Counted from the stretch's first letter, positions 45,751-54,904 are shown. The stretch: DNA of 64,000 bases from Sphingobacterium puteale (GCF_003627955.1 NZ_RBWS01000012.1:124001-188000); one strand, 5' to 3'. Translations and numbers: made by a program. The notes: generated by a model not told the origin, from the letters alone.

Positions 45751-46788
45751 ATGAAATTATTCAATGTTGTGGGCATGGCTATGCTTTGCCTTTCTTTTAC
45801 GAACATAAGGGCACAGGATCTGAAGGATCTTAGAGCAAAACCAGATACCATAATTTCTGTACAAAAAGAGCAACCTTTAAATATCAAAACTATTCGTCCG
45901 GTGGTACCCAAGCTCAATCTTGAAGTAGATTACTGGAAGCATTGGACCAAGTTTGGTATCAATTTAAACCAGGCATCCTTTAATGATAACTGGAAAGGTG
46001 GTGGAGTCGGTTCCATCGCTGTTGGCCTCAACGCCAATCATAAATCAGACTATACGCGGGACAACTTTAATTTTGTGACCGAAGTAGACCTTCGTTACGG
46101 TAAGATCAAGAATACAAATAATATCGCCAAAAAGAATAATGACCGGATATTTTGGGATAACAAGTTATCTTATAAATTATCGGCAAACTGGGCCCTGTTT
46201 ACATCTGTTACCTTCGAGTCACAATTCGATGCGGGTTATAAATATAAAACGGTGAATGGTAAGGACACCATTGATTATATTGAAAATGCCTTTATGGCGC
46301 CCGCCTATCTAACGGAATCATTCGGTCTTGAATATAAGCCAAGCAATGAGTTTTCGTTGCGTTTTGGTACGGGTACCGCACGGCAGACCTTTATTTTGGA
46401 TGAGCGTGTAAAACCTCGTTCGGGAGAAGGCTTTTTTCAGAAATACGGTTATTATAGAGACCCTAACAACCCTACGGTAGGAACAGGGGAACGCTTTGGG
46501 GTGAAAGAAGACCGTACTTTTGCGAATGCACTCGCTTTTCAGCTTACGGGCAACCTGGACAAGAACTTTACGGATAAATTGAATGTGAAGGCACGTTACA
46601 ATCTATTCGCTGACTATGAGAAGATTTCGGATCCGACCCATCGTTTGGATGTTACCGTAACAGCAAAAGTGACCCGGGTGATCAACGTCAATTTAAACGG
46701 CATTATGATCTATGATCCGGATGTTATTTCAAAAGTTCAGTTAAGCCAGTCGTTGGCCATGGGAATTGTCTATAGTTTACCAAAATAA
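45751..46788 (+). CDS. DUF3078 outer-membrane beta-barrel-like protein
   Basis: This 345-residue protein has a signal peptide (MKLFNVVGMAMLCLS through NIRAQD) and a DUF3078 body. The KFGINLNQASFNDNWKGGGVGSIAVGLNANHK block (about 70-100) is diagnostic, followed by amphipathic beta strands (YKLSANWALF, LTESFGLEYKPS, YNLFADYEKI) that look like an outer-membrane barrel ending in YSLPK. Its stop overlaps the amidase start (TAATG). Its role is unknown; context suggests envelope maintenance. Confidence 0.85.
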   Translation: MKLFNVVGMAMLCLSFTNIRAQDLKDLRAKPDTIISVQKEQPLNIKTIRPVVPKLNLEVDYWKHWTKFGINLNQASFNDNWKGGGVGSIAVGLNANHKSDYTRDNFNFVTEVDLRYGKIKNTNNIAKKNNDRIFWDNKLSYKLSANWALFTSVTFESQFDAGYKYKTVNGKDTIDYIENAFMAPAYLTESFGLEYKPSNEFSLRFGTGTARQTFILDERVKPRSGEGFFQKYGYYRDPNNPTVGTGERFGVKEDRTFANALAFQLTGNLDKNFTDKLNVKARYNLFADYEKISDPTHRLDVTVTAKVTRVINVNLNGIMIYDPDVISKVQLSQSLAMGIVYSLPK

Positions 46789-47657
46789 TGTTTAGACCAG
46801 TGTCAATTGGGATCATACTTGCTGTGTTGATGTCCTTGGCGAGCTGTAAGTCCAAGGGACATGCCGCTGTGTCCAGACCATTGGTCGCTTCTTTTGCGCC
46901 TGCAGTTGTATTGGAAGAAAAGGTTGTTGCCAAGCCCGATACGAATCTATTGACACCCCAGGAGAGAAAGGTAATCTTCCTGCAGAAAACCGGAGTTCAC
47001 CCCGAATGGCGTCAAGCAGAAGCTATTCACTATGATGTTCGCAAGCCAAACTTTGTGATCATCCACCATACGGCACAAGATAGCGTCGCTCAGACCATCA
47101 AGACATTCCAGATTCCACGGACCAAGGTGAGTTCACATTATGTGATCGGCCGCAACGGTGAGATTATCCAGATGCTGAATGACTATGTCCGCTCGTGGCA
47201 TGCCGGTGTTGCAAAGTGGGGATCCATTGTAGACATGAATTCCTGCTCTATTGGAATAGAATTGGACAATAATGGCAGGGAGCCTTTTCCAGATGCCCAG
47301 ATCAATTCACTGATGACGGTGTTGGATACTTTAAAATCACGCTATCTGATCCCTGACAATAATTTTATCGGTCACGCAGATATCGCTCCGTCGCGCAAGA
47401 ATGACCCCAGTGTATTCTTCCCCTGGAAGAAGCTTGCGGAAAGAGGATTTGGTATCTGGTATGATGAAGGCCAACTAATTACCCCTCCTGATAGTTTTAA
47501 TGCCAGAGATGCGCTTAAAATCATCGGGTATGACACCTCTAACCTAAAGGCAGCGATCGTCGCATTTAAGCGGAAATTTATCGTGCGCGACACAACACCC
47601 GAGCTGACGGTGTATGATAAGAGCGTACTTTACAATATTTATAAAAAATACGAATAG
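46788..47657 (+). CDS. N-acetylmuramoyl-L-alanine amidase, lipoprotein
   Basis: This 289-residue amidase_2 (PGRP-like) protein cuts the bond between MurNAc and the stem peptide. It has a lipobox signal (MFRPVSIGIILAVLMSLASC, Cys20). Zinc ligands are expected in VIIHHTAQD (about 88-96), SWHAG (about 135) and the C-terminal GHADIAPSRKNDP (about 194-206). The start overlaps the DUF3078 stop, so the two are coupled. The C-terminal helical part (about 225-289) is longer than in the minimal domain. Confidence 0.92.
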   Translation: MFRPVSIGIILAVLMSLASCKSKGHAAVSRPLVASFAPAVVLEEKVVAKPDTNLLTPQERKVIFLQKTGVHPEWRQAEAIHYDVRKPNFVIIHHTAQDSVAQTIKTFQIPRTKVSSHYVIGRNGEIIQMLNDYVRSWHAGVAKWGSIVDMNSCSIGIELDNNGREPFPDAQINSLMTVLDTLKSRYLIPDNNFIGHADIAPSRKNDPSVFFPWKKLAERGFGIWYDEGQLITPPDSFNARDALKIIGYDTSNLKAAIVAFKRKFIVRDTTPELTVYDKSVLYNIYKKYE

Positions 47658-47716
47658 GCTTTCTAAAAGCGAATCATGAGCCGTGAAGCCAAATAAGACG
47701 TTGGTATCTCGGTTTA

Positions 47717-47763
47717 TTACATGAAAAGTCCGGGTGAGCCATGAATCCGGACTTTTCATGTAA
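47717..47763. terminator. Long hairpin after the amidase gene
   Basis: A perfect 17-bp inverted repeat (TTACATGAAAAGTCCGG and complement) encloses a 13 nt loop. There is no long T run, so it might be a processing or convergent-transcription hairpin between the amidase and the symporter gene. Confidence 0.55.
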
Positions 47764-47855
47764 TATTCGCGGGGCGATTAAAATCCCCTCTTCAAATAAA
47801 ACTCCGATTCGTAATCAGATTTTCTGTTTACGGGCCATCTACCGCTACCCTATTT

Positions 47856-49571
47856 TTATGGATTACTGCTCCTGTTTGATGCCGCAGTATTATTTCCGAG
47901 CGAAAGCTGTATAAGATACCCGATTATCATTACCGCCACACAACCAATGAGATTTAGCCATAGAAAAGGAATCTTATCGAGATACCAGATGCCAATGACC
48001 ATGATTTCAGAGAGGACCGCAGCGATAAAAACGGCTTTCCCCTGAATTTTGTGTAGATAGAAAGCGACGATAAATATACCGAGGATCGTGCCGTAGAATA
48101 AAGAACCTAGGATATTTACCGCTTCCAAAAGATTGCCCAGTCTGTTTGCATAAAGTGCGATAACGACGGTAAAAATACCCCAGATCAAGGTAAATATTCG
48201 TGACCAGAAGAGATCCTGCTTTTCGGTTGCGTTGCGGTTTATAAAACGTTTGTAGATATCTATGGTTGTGGTTGAGGCCAGGGAATTAATGGCACTGGCC
48301 GTGGAACCCATGGATGCCAGAAAAATAACGGCGATCAGTAAACCGATCAGGCCTTTCGGAAATGCTTTGGTTACAAACGAAAGGAATACATAATTATTAT
48401 CGTTTGTTTCGGCTGCCGGATTGTTTTTCTTGATTAGTGTCAGTGTACTGTCTTTCACTTGCTGCATCTGTGCATTCAGTTGATGCAATGCCGAGCGTGA
48501 GGCCTCGATGTCATCCCGATCTTCCTGATCCAGCGCAGTACTTAGGCCATTGACGAGCGATTCACGCTGTTGGAATAGCTGTGTATGTTTTTGTTCAAGC
48601 TCTTGATAGGACGCAGCATACTGACTTTCTTTCAACTTCTGTACTTCGACCTGGTTAAAGAAAATCGGTGGTTGATGGTATTGATAGTACGTAAATACCA
48701 GGACACCGATCAGCAGGATGGCAAATTGCATGGGGATTTTCAAAAGCCCGTTCATAATTAGTCCCATTCTACTCTCTTTTATGGATGAACCGGTGAGATA
48801 ACGGCCTACTTGGCTCTGGTCAGTTCCGAAATAAGAAAGCTGCAGGAAAAAACCTCCGATCAGCCCCGTCCACAGCGTATAGTTGTTATTCAGGTCAAAA
48901 GTAAAGTCCAGTGCATTGGTTTTACCCGATTTACCGGCTATATGAAGCGCTTTGGAAAGACCGATATCCTCCGGGAGCAAATGGATGACGAGCATACCTG
49001 CGATAAGTAGTGATCCAAAGATAATGCTCATCTGGAGCAACTGTGTATGGGATACGGCTTTTGTGCCTCCGTAGGTGGTGTAGATAACTACAAAACTTCC
49101 GATAATCAGCGTTGTTAGTGTCAGGTCGATATGCAGAATGGCCGAAATGATCAACGATGGGGCAAAAATGGTGATACCCGTTGAAATACCACGCTGGATT
49201 AAAAACAGTAATGCCGTGAGCCCGCGGGTCTTGACGTCGAATCTTTTCTCCAGGAATTCATAAGCCGTGAAGACTTTAAGTCTGTGAAATATCGGAATAA
49301 AAGTGATACAGAGTACAATCATGGCCAAGGGGAGGCCAAAATAAAACTGTACAAAACTCATTCCCGAGGAGTAGGCTAATCCCGGAGCCGACAGAAAAGT
49401 AATGGCACTCGCCTGAGTGGCCATTACCGAAAGCCCGACATGGTACCAGGGCAATGAACGATTGCCCAGAAGATAACCATCAATATTTTTGATCCCTCTA
49501 CTTTTATAGATGCCATAGACGACAATCGACAAAAGTGTTAGCAATAGAACAATCCAATCTACCGTACTCAT
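47856..49571 (-). CDS. Sodium:solute symporter (SSS family)
   Basis: This 571-residue membrane protein is of the SSS family, which moves sugars, amino acids or sialic acid with Na+. About 13 hydrophobic helices are present; family marks are the N-terminal GYLLGNRSLPWYHVGLSVMATQASAITFLSAPGLAY and ISTGITIFAPSLI segments. The start at 49571 (MSTVDWIV) is preferred over an earlier one. An odd feature is a hydrophilic coiled-coil insertion, about residues 304-384, between membrane segments. Downstream of the PIG-L deacetylase on the same strand, it might import a product of that enzyme. Substrate unknown. Confidence 0.88.
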   Translation of the reverse strand: MSTVDWIVLLLTLLSIVVYGIYKSRGIKNIDGYLLGNRSLPWYHVGLSVMATQASAITFLSAPGLAYSSGMSFVQFYFGLPLAMIVLCITFIPIFHRLKVFTAYEFLEKRFDVKTRGLTALLFLIQRGISTGITIFAPSLIISAILHIDLTLTTLIIGSFVVIYTTYGGTKAVSHTQLLQMSIIFGSLLIAGMLVIHLLPEDIGLSKALHIAGKSGKTNALDFTFDLNNNYTLWTGLIGGFFLQLSYFGTDQSQVGRYLTGSSIKESRMGLIMNGLLKIPMQFAILLIGVLVFTYYQYHQPPIFFNQVEVQKLKESQYAASYQELEQKHTQLFQQRESLVNGLSTALDQEDRDDIEASRSALHQLNAQMQQVKDSTLTLIKKNNPAAETNDNNYVFLSFVTKAFPKGLIGLLIAVIFLASMGSTASAINSLASTTTIDIYKRFINRNATEKQDLFWSRIFTLIWGIFTVVIALYANRLGNLLEAVNILGSLFYGTILGIFIVAFYLHKIQGKAVFIAAVLSEIMVIGIWYLDKIPFLWLNLIGCVAVMIIGYLIQLSLGNNTAASNRSSNP

Positions 49572-49668
49572 GAATAATGATTCGTAAAAAAGTACAGAAA
49601 AAGGATAAATATAAATAGCCAGATAACGACTATCCAATAGTAACGTTTCCAGCTATTCATCTTGTTTT

Positions 49669-49878
49669 TTATCTATCTGAGGCCTTTTGAGGATAGATCA
49701 CACTGTTAAAAAATGCAGCGATAATCAATCCGATAACAGCACCACCAATGATACTTAAAAATGTCTCATTTGCAGTGAAGCCAATTAATGCACCAAATAC
49801 TACAGCAACTAAAAGGATAATTCCTTTAGCCTTTCCTGCATCTATTGTTGTACAGTTGTTGTCAATCTGATTTTCCAT
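49669..49878 (-). CDS. Small two-helix membrane protein
   Basis: This 69-residue protein has a polar N-terminus with NNCTTIDAGKAKG and two hydrophobic helices, about 18-34 and 40-62, separated by NETF. It lies between the symporter and the deacetylase genes, 9 nt after the latter, so it is probably cotranscribed. It matches no family I know; a glycine-zipper-like pattern (AVVFGALIGF, GGAVIGLI) is visible. Confidence 0.6.
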   Translation of the reverse strand: MENQIDNNCTTIDAGKAKGIILLVAVVFGALIGFTANETFLSIIGGAVIGLIIAAFFNSVIYPQKASDR

Positions 49879-49887
49879 TATGATATT

Positions 49888-52341
49888 CTATTTTGATTTT
49901 GATAACAAATTTACAAATAATCTGTAAGCTCCGGGAATTCCCGCAGGCAATTGTCTAAAAAAAGATAGTGATGTATAGACAAATTTCCCTTTCCCATAGT
50001 TAGCAATCAAAAGAGATCCTTTGTGCAGTTGCTCGCCCGGATCCTGCATACTGATCGGTGTACGGTATCTCTTGTCGATATTTTCGGCGAAATACAGACC
50101 TCTCTCCTGCACCCAATTGTCAAAGTCTGCTTTTGTAATTTTATTGGGATAATTGAAAACCGGATCTTTTTCGTCAAAATGAACCGTGGCAAGTTCATCG
50201 GTAACCCGGTTCCTCCCAAGGCCAAAAGCGTAGGGGCCCAAATTTTTGGAAACCAATCCGTTACTTACATTATATTGCTCGAGAACAGTGCCGCCACTAC
50301 TGACATAGTCCAGCAGTGTTTTCTGAATTTGTGCGATATCTTTATTGACATTGAATATCCTGACACCCAGGATGACCGCATCGTAACCCGATAGATCTCC
50401 TTTTAAGAGCTGCTCACCTGTTAATACATCCACTTTGATGCCAATAGCACTGAGCGACTCGGGAATAAGGTCTCCAGCACCATGGATGTAGGCTATTCTT
50501 TTGACTTCATTGCTGAGATTTATATTGCTCATTTTTATAGCAACATCAGGAAAATAAACGATCTCCGGAATATGGTTATAGCCTATGGTTTTTATCTCTT
50601 TTAGTCGATCTTTTTGATCAACTTGGAAGAGTAGCGTATCAATGGATGAAATAGCCGAATTCAAAGGGCTTATTGTGATTTCTTTTGATAGGCTGCTAAC
50701 GTCCGGGTTAAACTGGAGATCAAATGAAGGCGGATTTATTTCCCAGCCTTTTATGCTAATTGGCGTTATGCGAAATGATTGTGCGGGTGCCTGTCCATTT
50801 TTTTGGAATGAAATATTTACTTTGACAGATCGGGCATTTTGGGTCAGAGCCAGTGGGCTCGAACTCTTTGCTGTGAGCTGTGGCAGAATGACGACCGGAT
50901 TATAGATTTCACCACGGACAGGGTCCGTATACTTATATTGTATATTCTGGTCAAATGTGACGGTGGTACCGTTGATCATTAATTCAAAGCGTACTTTTGG
51001 ATGATCGGGGTTTTCGGGGTAACCGGTGAGGCTGAAGTCCCTGACATTAAACTTCCCTTTGGCATGGGGTTCATTAAGCCAATAAGGTTGTGTGGAGTTT
51101 GTCGCATTTACCGCAATAGTATCTTTTAAAAGAAGGTTGCTGACCAGATTTTTATGGATCTCTTTGCCATTGAGCTTCACCAGCTGTACGGTAACATCCG
51201 GACGTCTCGCAATAAGGGCGTTGTCGACATTGATCTGATCACCTACAGCATAATCCGGTTTTTTTGCGATACTTTCAAGCCAGATCCCGCCGCAGGCAAG
51301 GATCAGTTTTTCGACTTCTTTTTTCTTTTGATCCCGCCAGTAATCATCCTTGATCTGATTGAGGGCTTTATAGAGCTGCAGCAGTTCTGGTAAGGCCGAT
51401 TCCGGTTTGTCGATCTGATAGTTTTGATTGACTTTTGTGATCAGTGATTGTACTGTTCCGCTATTTGGTATTCTTTTCCAGGAAGTATCTATTCCTTCCA
51501 ACGGAGAAGCTGTTGCGGGTGCGCCGTCGACATATTCAAAATATTCAATGGAAGAGCCGCGTTGGGCGGCAGATCCGAAACCCTGGCTTTTATGGGAAGA
51601 GCGGCTATGTGCGGCAATTTCACCGTATGAGGCACCTGTCAGCGCATTGTAGTTGCCGATGTCCACTTTGAGCTGATCTTCACGCGTATTGTCCTGTCCG
51701 CCAAAGTTAAAGGTATTCCAGAGAAGGCGTTTCGCCTGCCATGGCTTTACATATTGAAGCTGTTCCGTAAACTGCTTGGGGTCAGCGGCGGCTTTGAATG
51801 CTTCGTGTGCGAGCATTGCGGAGGCCTGATGATGGCCATGGCCACCCCTGGCATCGGGTGGAAATCTCGTTATGATCACATCAGGTCTAAATTTGCGGAT
51901 CAACCATACTGCTTCGGCGAGCACCCGTTGTTTGTCCCAAAAGTCAAATGTTTCCTCAGGAGTCTTTGAAAAGCCAAAATCGTAAGCTGAGGAGAAAAAT
52001 TGTTCCCCTTTGTCGATCTTTCTCGCAGCAAGAAGCTCCTGCGTGCGGATCAGTCCCAATTCAACGCCTTGTTCGGTGCCGATAAGATTCTGCCCTCCGT
52101 CACCACGGGTCAGGGATAAATAACCCGTTCTATATTTTTTCTCCTGGGCCAGCCAGGCGATCAGACGGGTATTTTCGTCATCCGGATGTGCTGCAAAGTA
52201 CAGAACGGAGCCTAAAACATTCAATTTTTCCAGGTTGAGCTTAATCTCGGCGGCATTCCACTGTGGATTTTGTGCTTGTACAGTTGACTTTGACAGCATG
52301 CTGGCCAATAGAATAATGACAGAAAGAAAGGGTTTTCGCAT
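49888..52341 (-). CDS. Secreted PIG-L family deacetylase
   Basis: This 817-residue protein, starting MRKPFLSVIILLASMLS with a signal peptide ending VQAQ, has an N-terminal PIG-L/LmbE zinc deacetylase domain: AHPDDE (about 51-56) and GGHGHH (about 166-171) supply the metal ligands. The remaining two thirds are beta-rich with a Rossmann-like segment (about 630-730) similar to large Bacteroidota PIG-L proteins. In-frame ATGs at 52362 and 52374 would lengthen the N-terminus. It probably removes an acetyl group from an N-acetylated sugar or glycan; the small membrane protein and the symporter downstream are likely partners. Confidence 0.88.
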   Translation of the reverse strand: MRKPFLSVIILLASMLSKSTVQAQNPQWNAAEIKLNLEKLNVLGSVLYFAAHPDDENTRLIAWLAQEKKYRTGYLSLTRGDGGQNLIGTEQGVELGLIRTQELLAARKIDKGEQFFSSAYDFGFSKTPEETFDFWDKQRVLAEAVWLIRKFRPDVIITRFPPDARGGHGHHQASAMLAHEAFKAAADPKQFTEQLQYVKPWQAKRLLWNTFNFGGQDNTREDQLKVDIGNYNALTGASYGEIAAHSRSSHKSQGFGSAAQRGSSIEYFEYVDGAPATASPLEGIDTSWKRIPNSGTVQSLITKVNQNYQIDKPESALPELLQLYKALNQIKDDYWRDQKKKEVEKLILACGGIWLESIAKKPDYAVGDQINVDNALIARRPDVTVQLVKLNGKEIHKNLVSNLLLKDTIAVNATNSTQPYWLNEPHAKGKFNVRDFSLTGYPENPDHPKVRFELMINGTTVTFDQNIQYKYTDPVRGEIYNPVVILPQLTAKSSSPLALTQNARSVKVNISFQKNGQAPAQSFRITPISIKGWEINPPSFDLQFNPDVSSLSKEITISPLNSAISSIDTLLFQVDQKDRLKEIKTIGYNHIPEIVYFPDVAIKMSNINLSNEVKRIAYIHGAGDLIPESLSAIGIKVDVLTGEQLLKGDLSGYDAVILGVRIFNVNKDIAQIQKTLLDYVSSGGTVLEQYNVSNGLVSKNLGPYAFGLGRNRVTDELATVHFDEKDPVFNYPNKITKADFDNWVQERGLYFAENIDKRYRTPISMQDPGEQLHKGSLLIANYGKGKFVYTSLSFFRQLPAGIPGAYRLFVNLLSKSK

Positions 52342-52733
52342 GCCTAAAGATAAAGATTTCATCCAAAACAGCATCGTTACGCATTGTAATATTAATGTAT
52401 ATTATTTGATTTAAAGAAGGTGAAAATCTGAGGAAATAAGAAGGTTAGCTTAAAATTCGTCCAAAAATAAAAAACGGAAATTCCAACCAAGTTGAAATTT
52501 CCGTTTAACAATTAAAATATTTTTTCCTGAAACGAATTTTTAGAGAATAGTTATTTTGTCGCTTCGCTCCAAGTGGCAACCTTTAACATAGTAAATATAT
52601 GTAGAAAATATTTAGTTCTGTCAGATTCCTTCAATTAGTTTTCCACATTGCTAAATTTTGTCAACAATTTAGCTTTTGAGCAACTAAAAATATGAAAAGA
52701 AAGTTTCACTTCAGTGTGTTAAGTCAAGCAAAA
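52342..52733. other. Intergenic region upstream of the PIG-L gene
   Basis: About 390 nt without a gene. It holds the terminator of the thioredoxin unit at 52473-52507 and an 8-bp inverted repeat GCTAAATT/AATTTAGC at 52650-52673. Nothing else was recognised. Confidence 0.5.
52473..52507 (-). terminator. Terminator of the thioredoxin/DUF6952 unit
   Basis: AAACGGAAATTCCAAC pairs with GTTGAAATTTCCGTTT (one mismatch) around a 3 nt loop; on the minus strand a T tract follows. Confidence 0.7.
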
Positions 52734-52988
52734 TTATTTGTCTATTGCTCCTAGAACACGTTTCATGAACATATTTAAGGCATCTTTCTTCGAATTGCCT
52801 TCTTTTATCAATTTATCAACCTCCACGGCACCGTATAGGTTAGAAATTAATTCACCGATCACATCGAGTTCCTCATCTTTCAATGGAGCCTCTGTAAGAG
52901 CTTCCAGTGTCTCGATGGTCTCCAGGACATAGTCAACATCATTTTGTTCGATGAATTCTGTAAGATGTTTAATTACCGGCAGCTTCAT
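52734..52988 (-). CDS. Small helical protein, DUF6952-like
   Basis: This 84-residue protein is mostly helical with an acidic middle (LTEAPLKDEELDVIGELISNLYGAVEV) and a basic C-terminal helix. It resembles the DUF6952 family, which I associate with the thioredoxin-peroxiredoxin locus in Bacteroidota. Its start overlaps the thioredoxin-like stop by 20 nt, so the two are coupled. It may be a partner protein in peroxide defence; no enzyme motif is present. Confidence 0.75.
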   Translation of the reverse strand: MKLPVIKHLTEFIEQNDVDYVLETIETLEALTEAPLKDEELDVIGELISNLYGAVEVDKLIKEGNSKKDALNMFMKRVLGAIDK

Positions 52989-53283
52989 TGAATAATTCTA
53001 CTAATGCGTCCAACTTATTTGTTTGTACTTGATTTACCAATTTACCATTTTTAAATGCAGCAAATGTAGGCAGATTATTGACGTTTGCCAATTTGCGTGA
53101 TTCAGGAAATTTCTCCGCATCAGCGATGATAAAAGGAACACTTTCGTTTTCGCCGGACAATTTCTTGAATTTTGGTTTCATGATTTTGCAGTTACCACAC
53201 CATGTAGCAGCATACTGAACCATCACAATATCGTTATTGTTTACAATTTCTTGTAAATTATCGCTTTCTAATTCTTGTAACAT
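52969..53283 (-). CDS. Thioredoxin-family protein
   Basis: This 104-residue thioredoxin-fold protein has the active site WCGNC (C29 and C32), a variant of the usual WCGPC. The cis-Pro is in NVNNLPTFAAFKNGK. No signal peptide is present, so it is cytoplasmic. It is 85 nt behind the peroxiredoxin gene and overlaps the DUF6952-like gene. Reduction of the peroxiredoxin next to it is the likely role, inferred from context. Confidence 0.9.
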   Translation of the reverse strand: MLQELESDNLQEIVNNNDIVMVQYAATWCGNCKIMKPKFKKLSGENESVPFIIADAEKFPESRKLANVNNLPTFAAFKNGKLVNQVQTNKLDALVELFNEAAGN

Positions 53284-53368
53284 GATTTTATTATTAAGGT
53301 GATTGATGGAGAAATCAACAGGAGCCGGGATAAAGGCCCCTGTTGATAAGACCTGAGGTCCTTTATTG

Positions 53369-54001
53369 TTAGTGTTTAGCTAAATAGTCAGCTACACCTT
53401 TTCTGTCTGCATTCATTGCATCTTTACCTTCTTCCCAGTTTGCAGGACACACTTCGCCAAATTTTTGCACGTGAGCATAAGCGTCGATCAAACGTAAATA
53501 TTCTTTTACGTTACGGCCCAAAGGCATGTCGTTTACAGACTCGTGGAATACACGGCCAGTTTCGTCGATCAAATAAGTAGCTCTGTAAGTAACAGCAGAT
53601 CCCTGTGCTAATGTACCGTACTGAGGATGCTCAACTTCCTGAACGTCCAGGATACCCAATACGCTAGATAAGTTGCGGTTCGTATCAGCTAAAATAGGAT
53701 ATTCAACACCTTCGATACCACCATTATCTTTTGCAGTGTTTAACCAAGCAAAGTGAACTTCGTTTGTGTCGCAAGAAGCACCGATTAAAATTGTATTGCG
53801 TTTTTCGAATTCAGCAGCAGCCTCTTGGAACGCGTGTAATTCTGTAGGACATACAAAAGTGAAATCTTTTGGATACCAGAACAAAAGTACTTTTTTACCT
53901 TCTTTAACTGCTTTTTCGAAAATGTTGATCTGCAAATTGTCGCCTAAATAATCAATCGCATCTACTGTAATGCTTGGAAAACTTTTACCTGTGAAACTCA
54001 T
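53369..54001 (-). CDS. ahpC: 2-Cys peroxiredoxin (AhpC type)
   Basis: This 210-residue enzyme reduces hydrogen peroxide and organic peroxides. The peroxidatic C51 is in DFTFVCPTELHAF and the resolving C185 in GEVCPANW. Start 54001 (MSFTGKSFPS) is preferred to one 27 nt upstream because it begins the conserved domain. No ahpF is seen; reduction is probably by the adjacent thioredoxin-like protein. Regulation by OxyR is likely in principle, but I cannot identify a site. Confidence 0.93.
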   Translation of the reverse strand: MSFTGKSFPSITVDAIDYLGDNLQINIFEKAVKEGKKVLLFWYPKDFTFVCPTELHAFQEAAAEFEKRNTILIGASCDTNEVHFAWLNTAKDNGGIEGVEYPILADTNRNLSSVLGILDVQEVEHPQYGTLAQGSAVTYRATYLIDETGRVFHESVNDMPLGRNVKEYLRLIDAYAHVQKFGEVCPANWEEGKDAMNADRKGVADYLAKH

Positions 54002-54227
54002 AATATATCTTTCTTTTTTTGTTGACACAAAGATAAGGTAACCCGGTTCAAAAAGCGAATTGATTTTACCAATACACTATCATCAAAATCTATTATGACT
54101 GGAATATAACAATAAGTTTTTATTATATTAATATAGTGCGTTTGAGGGGAGACGGCCCGAACGGGGATTTCTTGAAAAAATAAAACAATTCATACTGGGG
54201 TAGTTACAGATTAATGCGTCAAAATAG

Positions 54228-54258
54228 TTGCACAATTGATGTGCAAAAGCTACTTTTG
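54228..54258 (+). promoter_or_regulatory. Promoter of tRNA-Tyr
   Basis: TTG at 54228-54230, 20 nt, then TACTTTTG at 54251-54258, 30 nt before the tRNA. It matches the Bacteroidota TTG-N20-TAnnTTTG pattern. Confidence 0.8.
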
Positions 54259-54288
54259 CGACGTTCTATATCAAAATAGGGCAATGCT

Positions 54289-54369
54289 GGAGGGGTTCCA
54301 GAGCGGTCAAATGGGACGGACTGTAAATCCGTTGCTTCGGCTTCGAAGGTTCGAATCCTTCTCCCTCCA
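54289..54369 (+). tRNA. tRNA-Tyr (GTA)
   Basis: An 81-nt class II tRNA with the long variable arm of tRNA-Tyr. The anticodon stem ACGGA/TCCGT encloses the loop CTGTAAA with anticodon GTA. Acceptor stem GGAGGGG pairs with TCCCTCC, and the discriminator is A. CCA is not encoded. Confidence 0.95.
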
Positions 54370-54753
54370 CATTTTTTCCTTTATAAAATTGACTTAAATT
54401 TCCCCGCCAAAATAGATGAGCATATTGGACCAACGGCACCATTTAAAGATGGATTTTTAAATTATATAACTCCATTGATGGGAGTCTACTGCTGTTGCCC
54501 TATAAAGCATATTGTAAGTGTATTAAGTACTGTCTTTTAAAAATTCGGTGAATCTATTAAGGTATAGCTGGAACTGCCATTGTATGTATTATGGGGTTTA
54601 TAACAGTGTGCGGTGGCAGTTGAGATTATTGGCGGCAATCCTCACCGAATTGCATTTTGCTTCTGATCACAGCGTCCGGAAAAAAATATAGTATGGATTT
54701 TCAACTTACTATTGACTTATTTATAAAATAAACCTAAGTTTGGCTTTTGAAAC
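54370..54753. other. Intergenic region between the two tRNA genes
   Basis: About 380 nt without a gene. The AACTGCCA/TGGCAGTT inverted repeat near 54570-54620 has a loop of nearly 40 nt and is of doubtful meaning. The promoter of tRNA-Arg is at the right end. Confidence 0.5.
54712..54742 (+). promoter_or_regulatory. Promoter of tRNA-Arg
   Basis: TTG at 54712-54714, 20 nt, then TAAGTTTG at 54735-54742, 11 nt before the tRNA start. Confidence 0.8.
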
Positions 54754-54825
54754 GGCCCCGTAGTTCAACGGATAGAATAGATGTTTCCTAAACATTTGAT
54801 AGCAGTTCGATTCTGCTCGGGGCTA
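54754..54825 (+). tRNA. tRNA-Arg (CCT)
   Basis: A 72-nt tRNA. The acceptor GGCCCCG pairs with CGGGGCT, the anticodon stem GATGT/ACATT encloses loop TTCCTAA with anticodon CCT, and the T arm is AGCAG-TTCGATT-CTGCT. The discriminator is A; CCA is not encoded. Confidence 0.93.
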
Positions 54826-54865
54826 CATAAGGAGAAGTGATGTCAGCAATTTCGCTTTTCAATTG

Positions 54866-54904
54866 CAGGAGAAATACGATGAAAGTAATTTCTCCTGTTT
54901 TATT
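54866..54904 (+). terminator. Terminator after tRNA-Arg
   Basis: CAGGAGAAAT and ATTTCTCCTG arms with a 12 nt loop, then TTTTATTTT. Confidence 0.75.

Noticed and set aside
51428..51671. Three overlapping plus-strand ORFs opposite the PIG-L gene
   Set aside because: All are in other frames of a well-supported coding sequence and lack homology.
52640..52648. TTTTCCACA, a DnaA-box-like 9-mer
   Set aside because: It is a single site far from the cluster and is expected by chance in AT-rich DNA.
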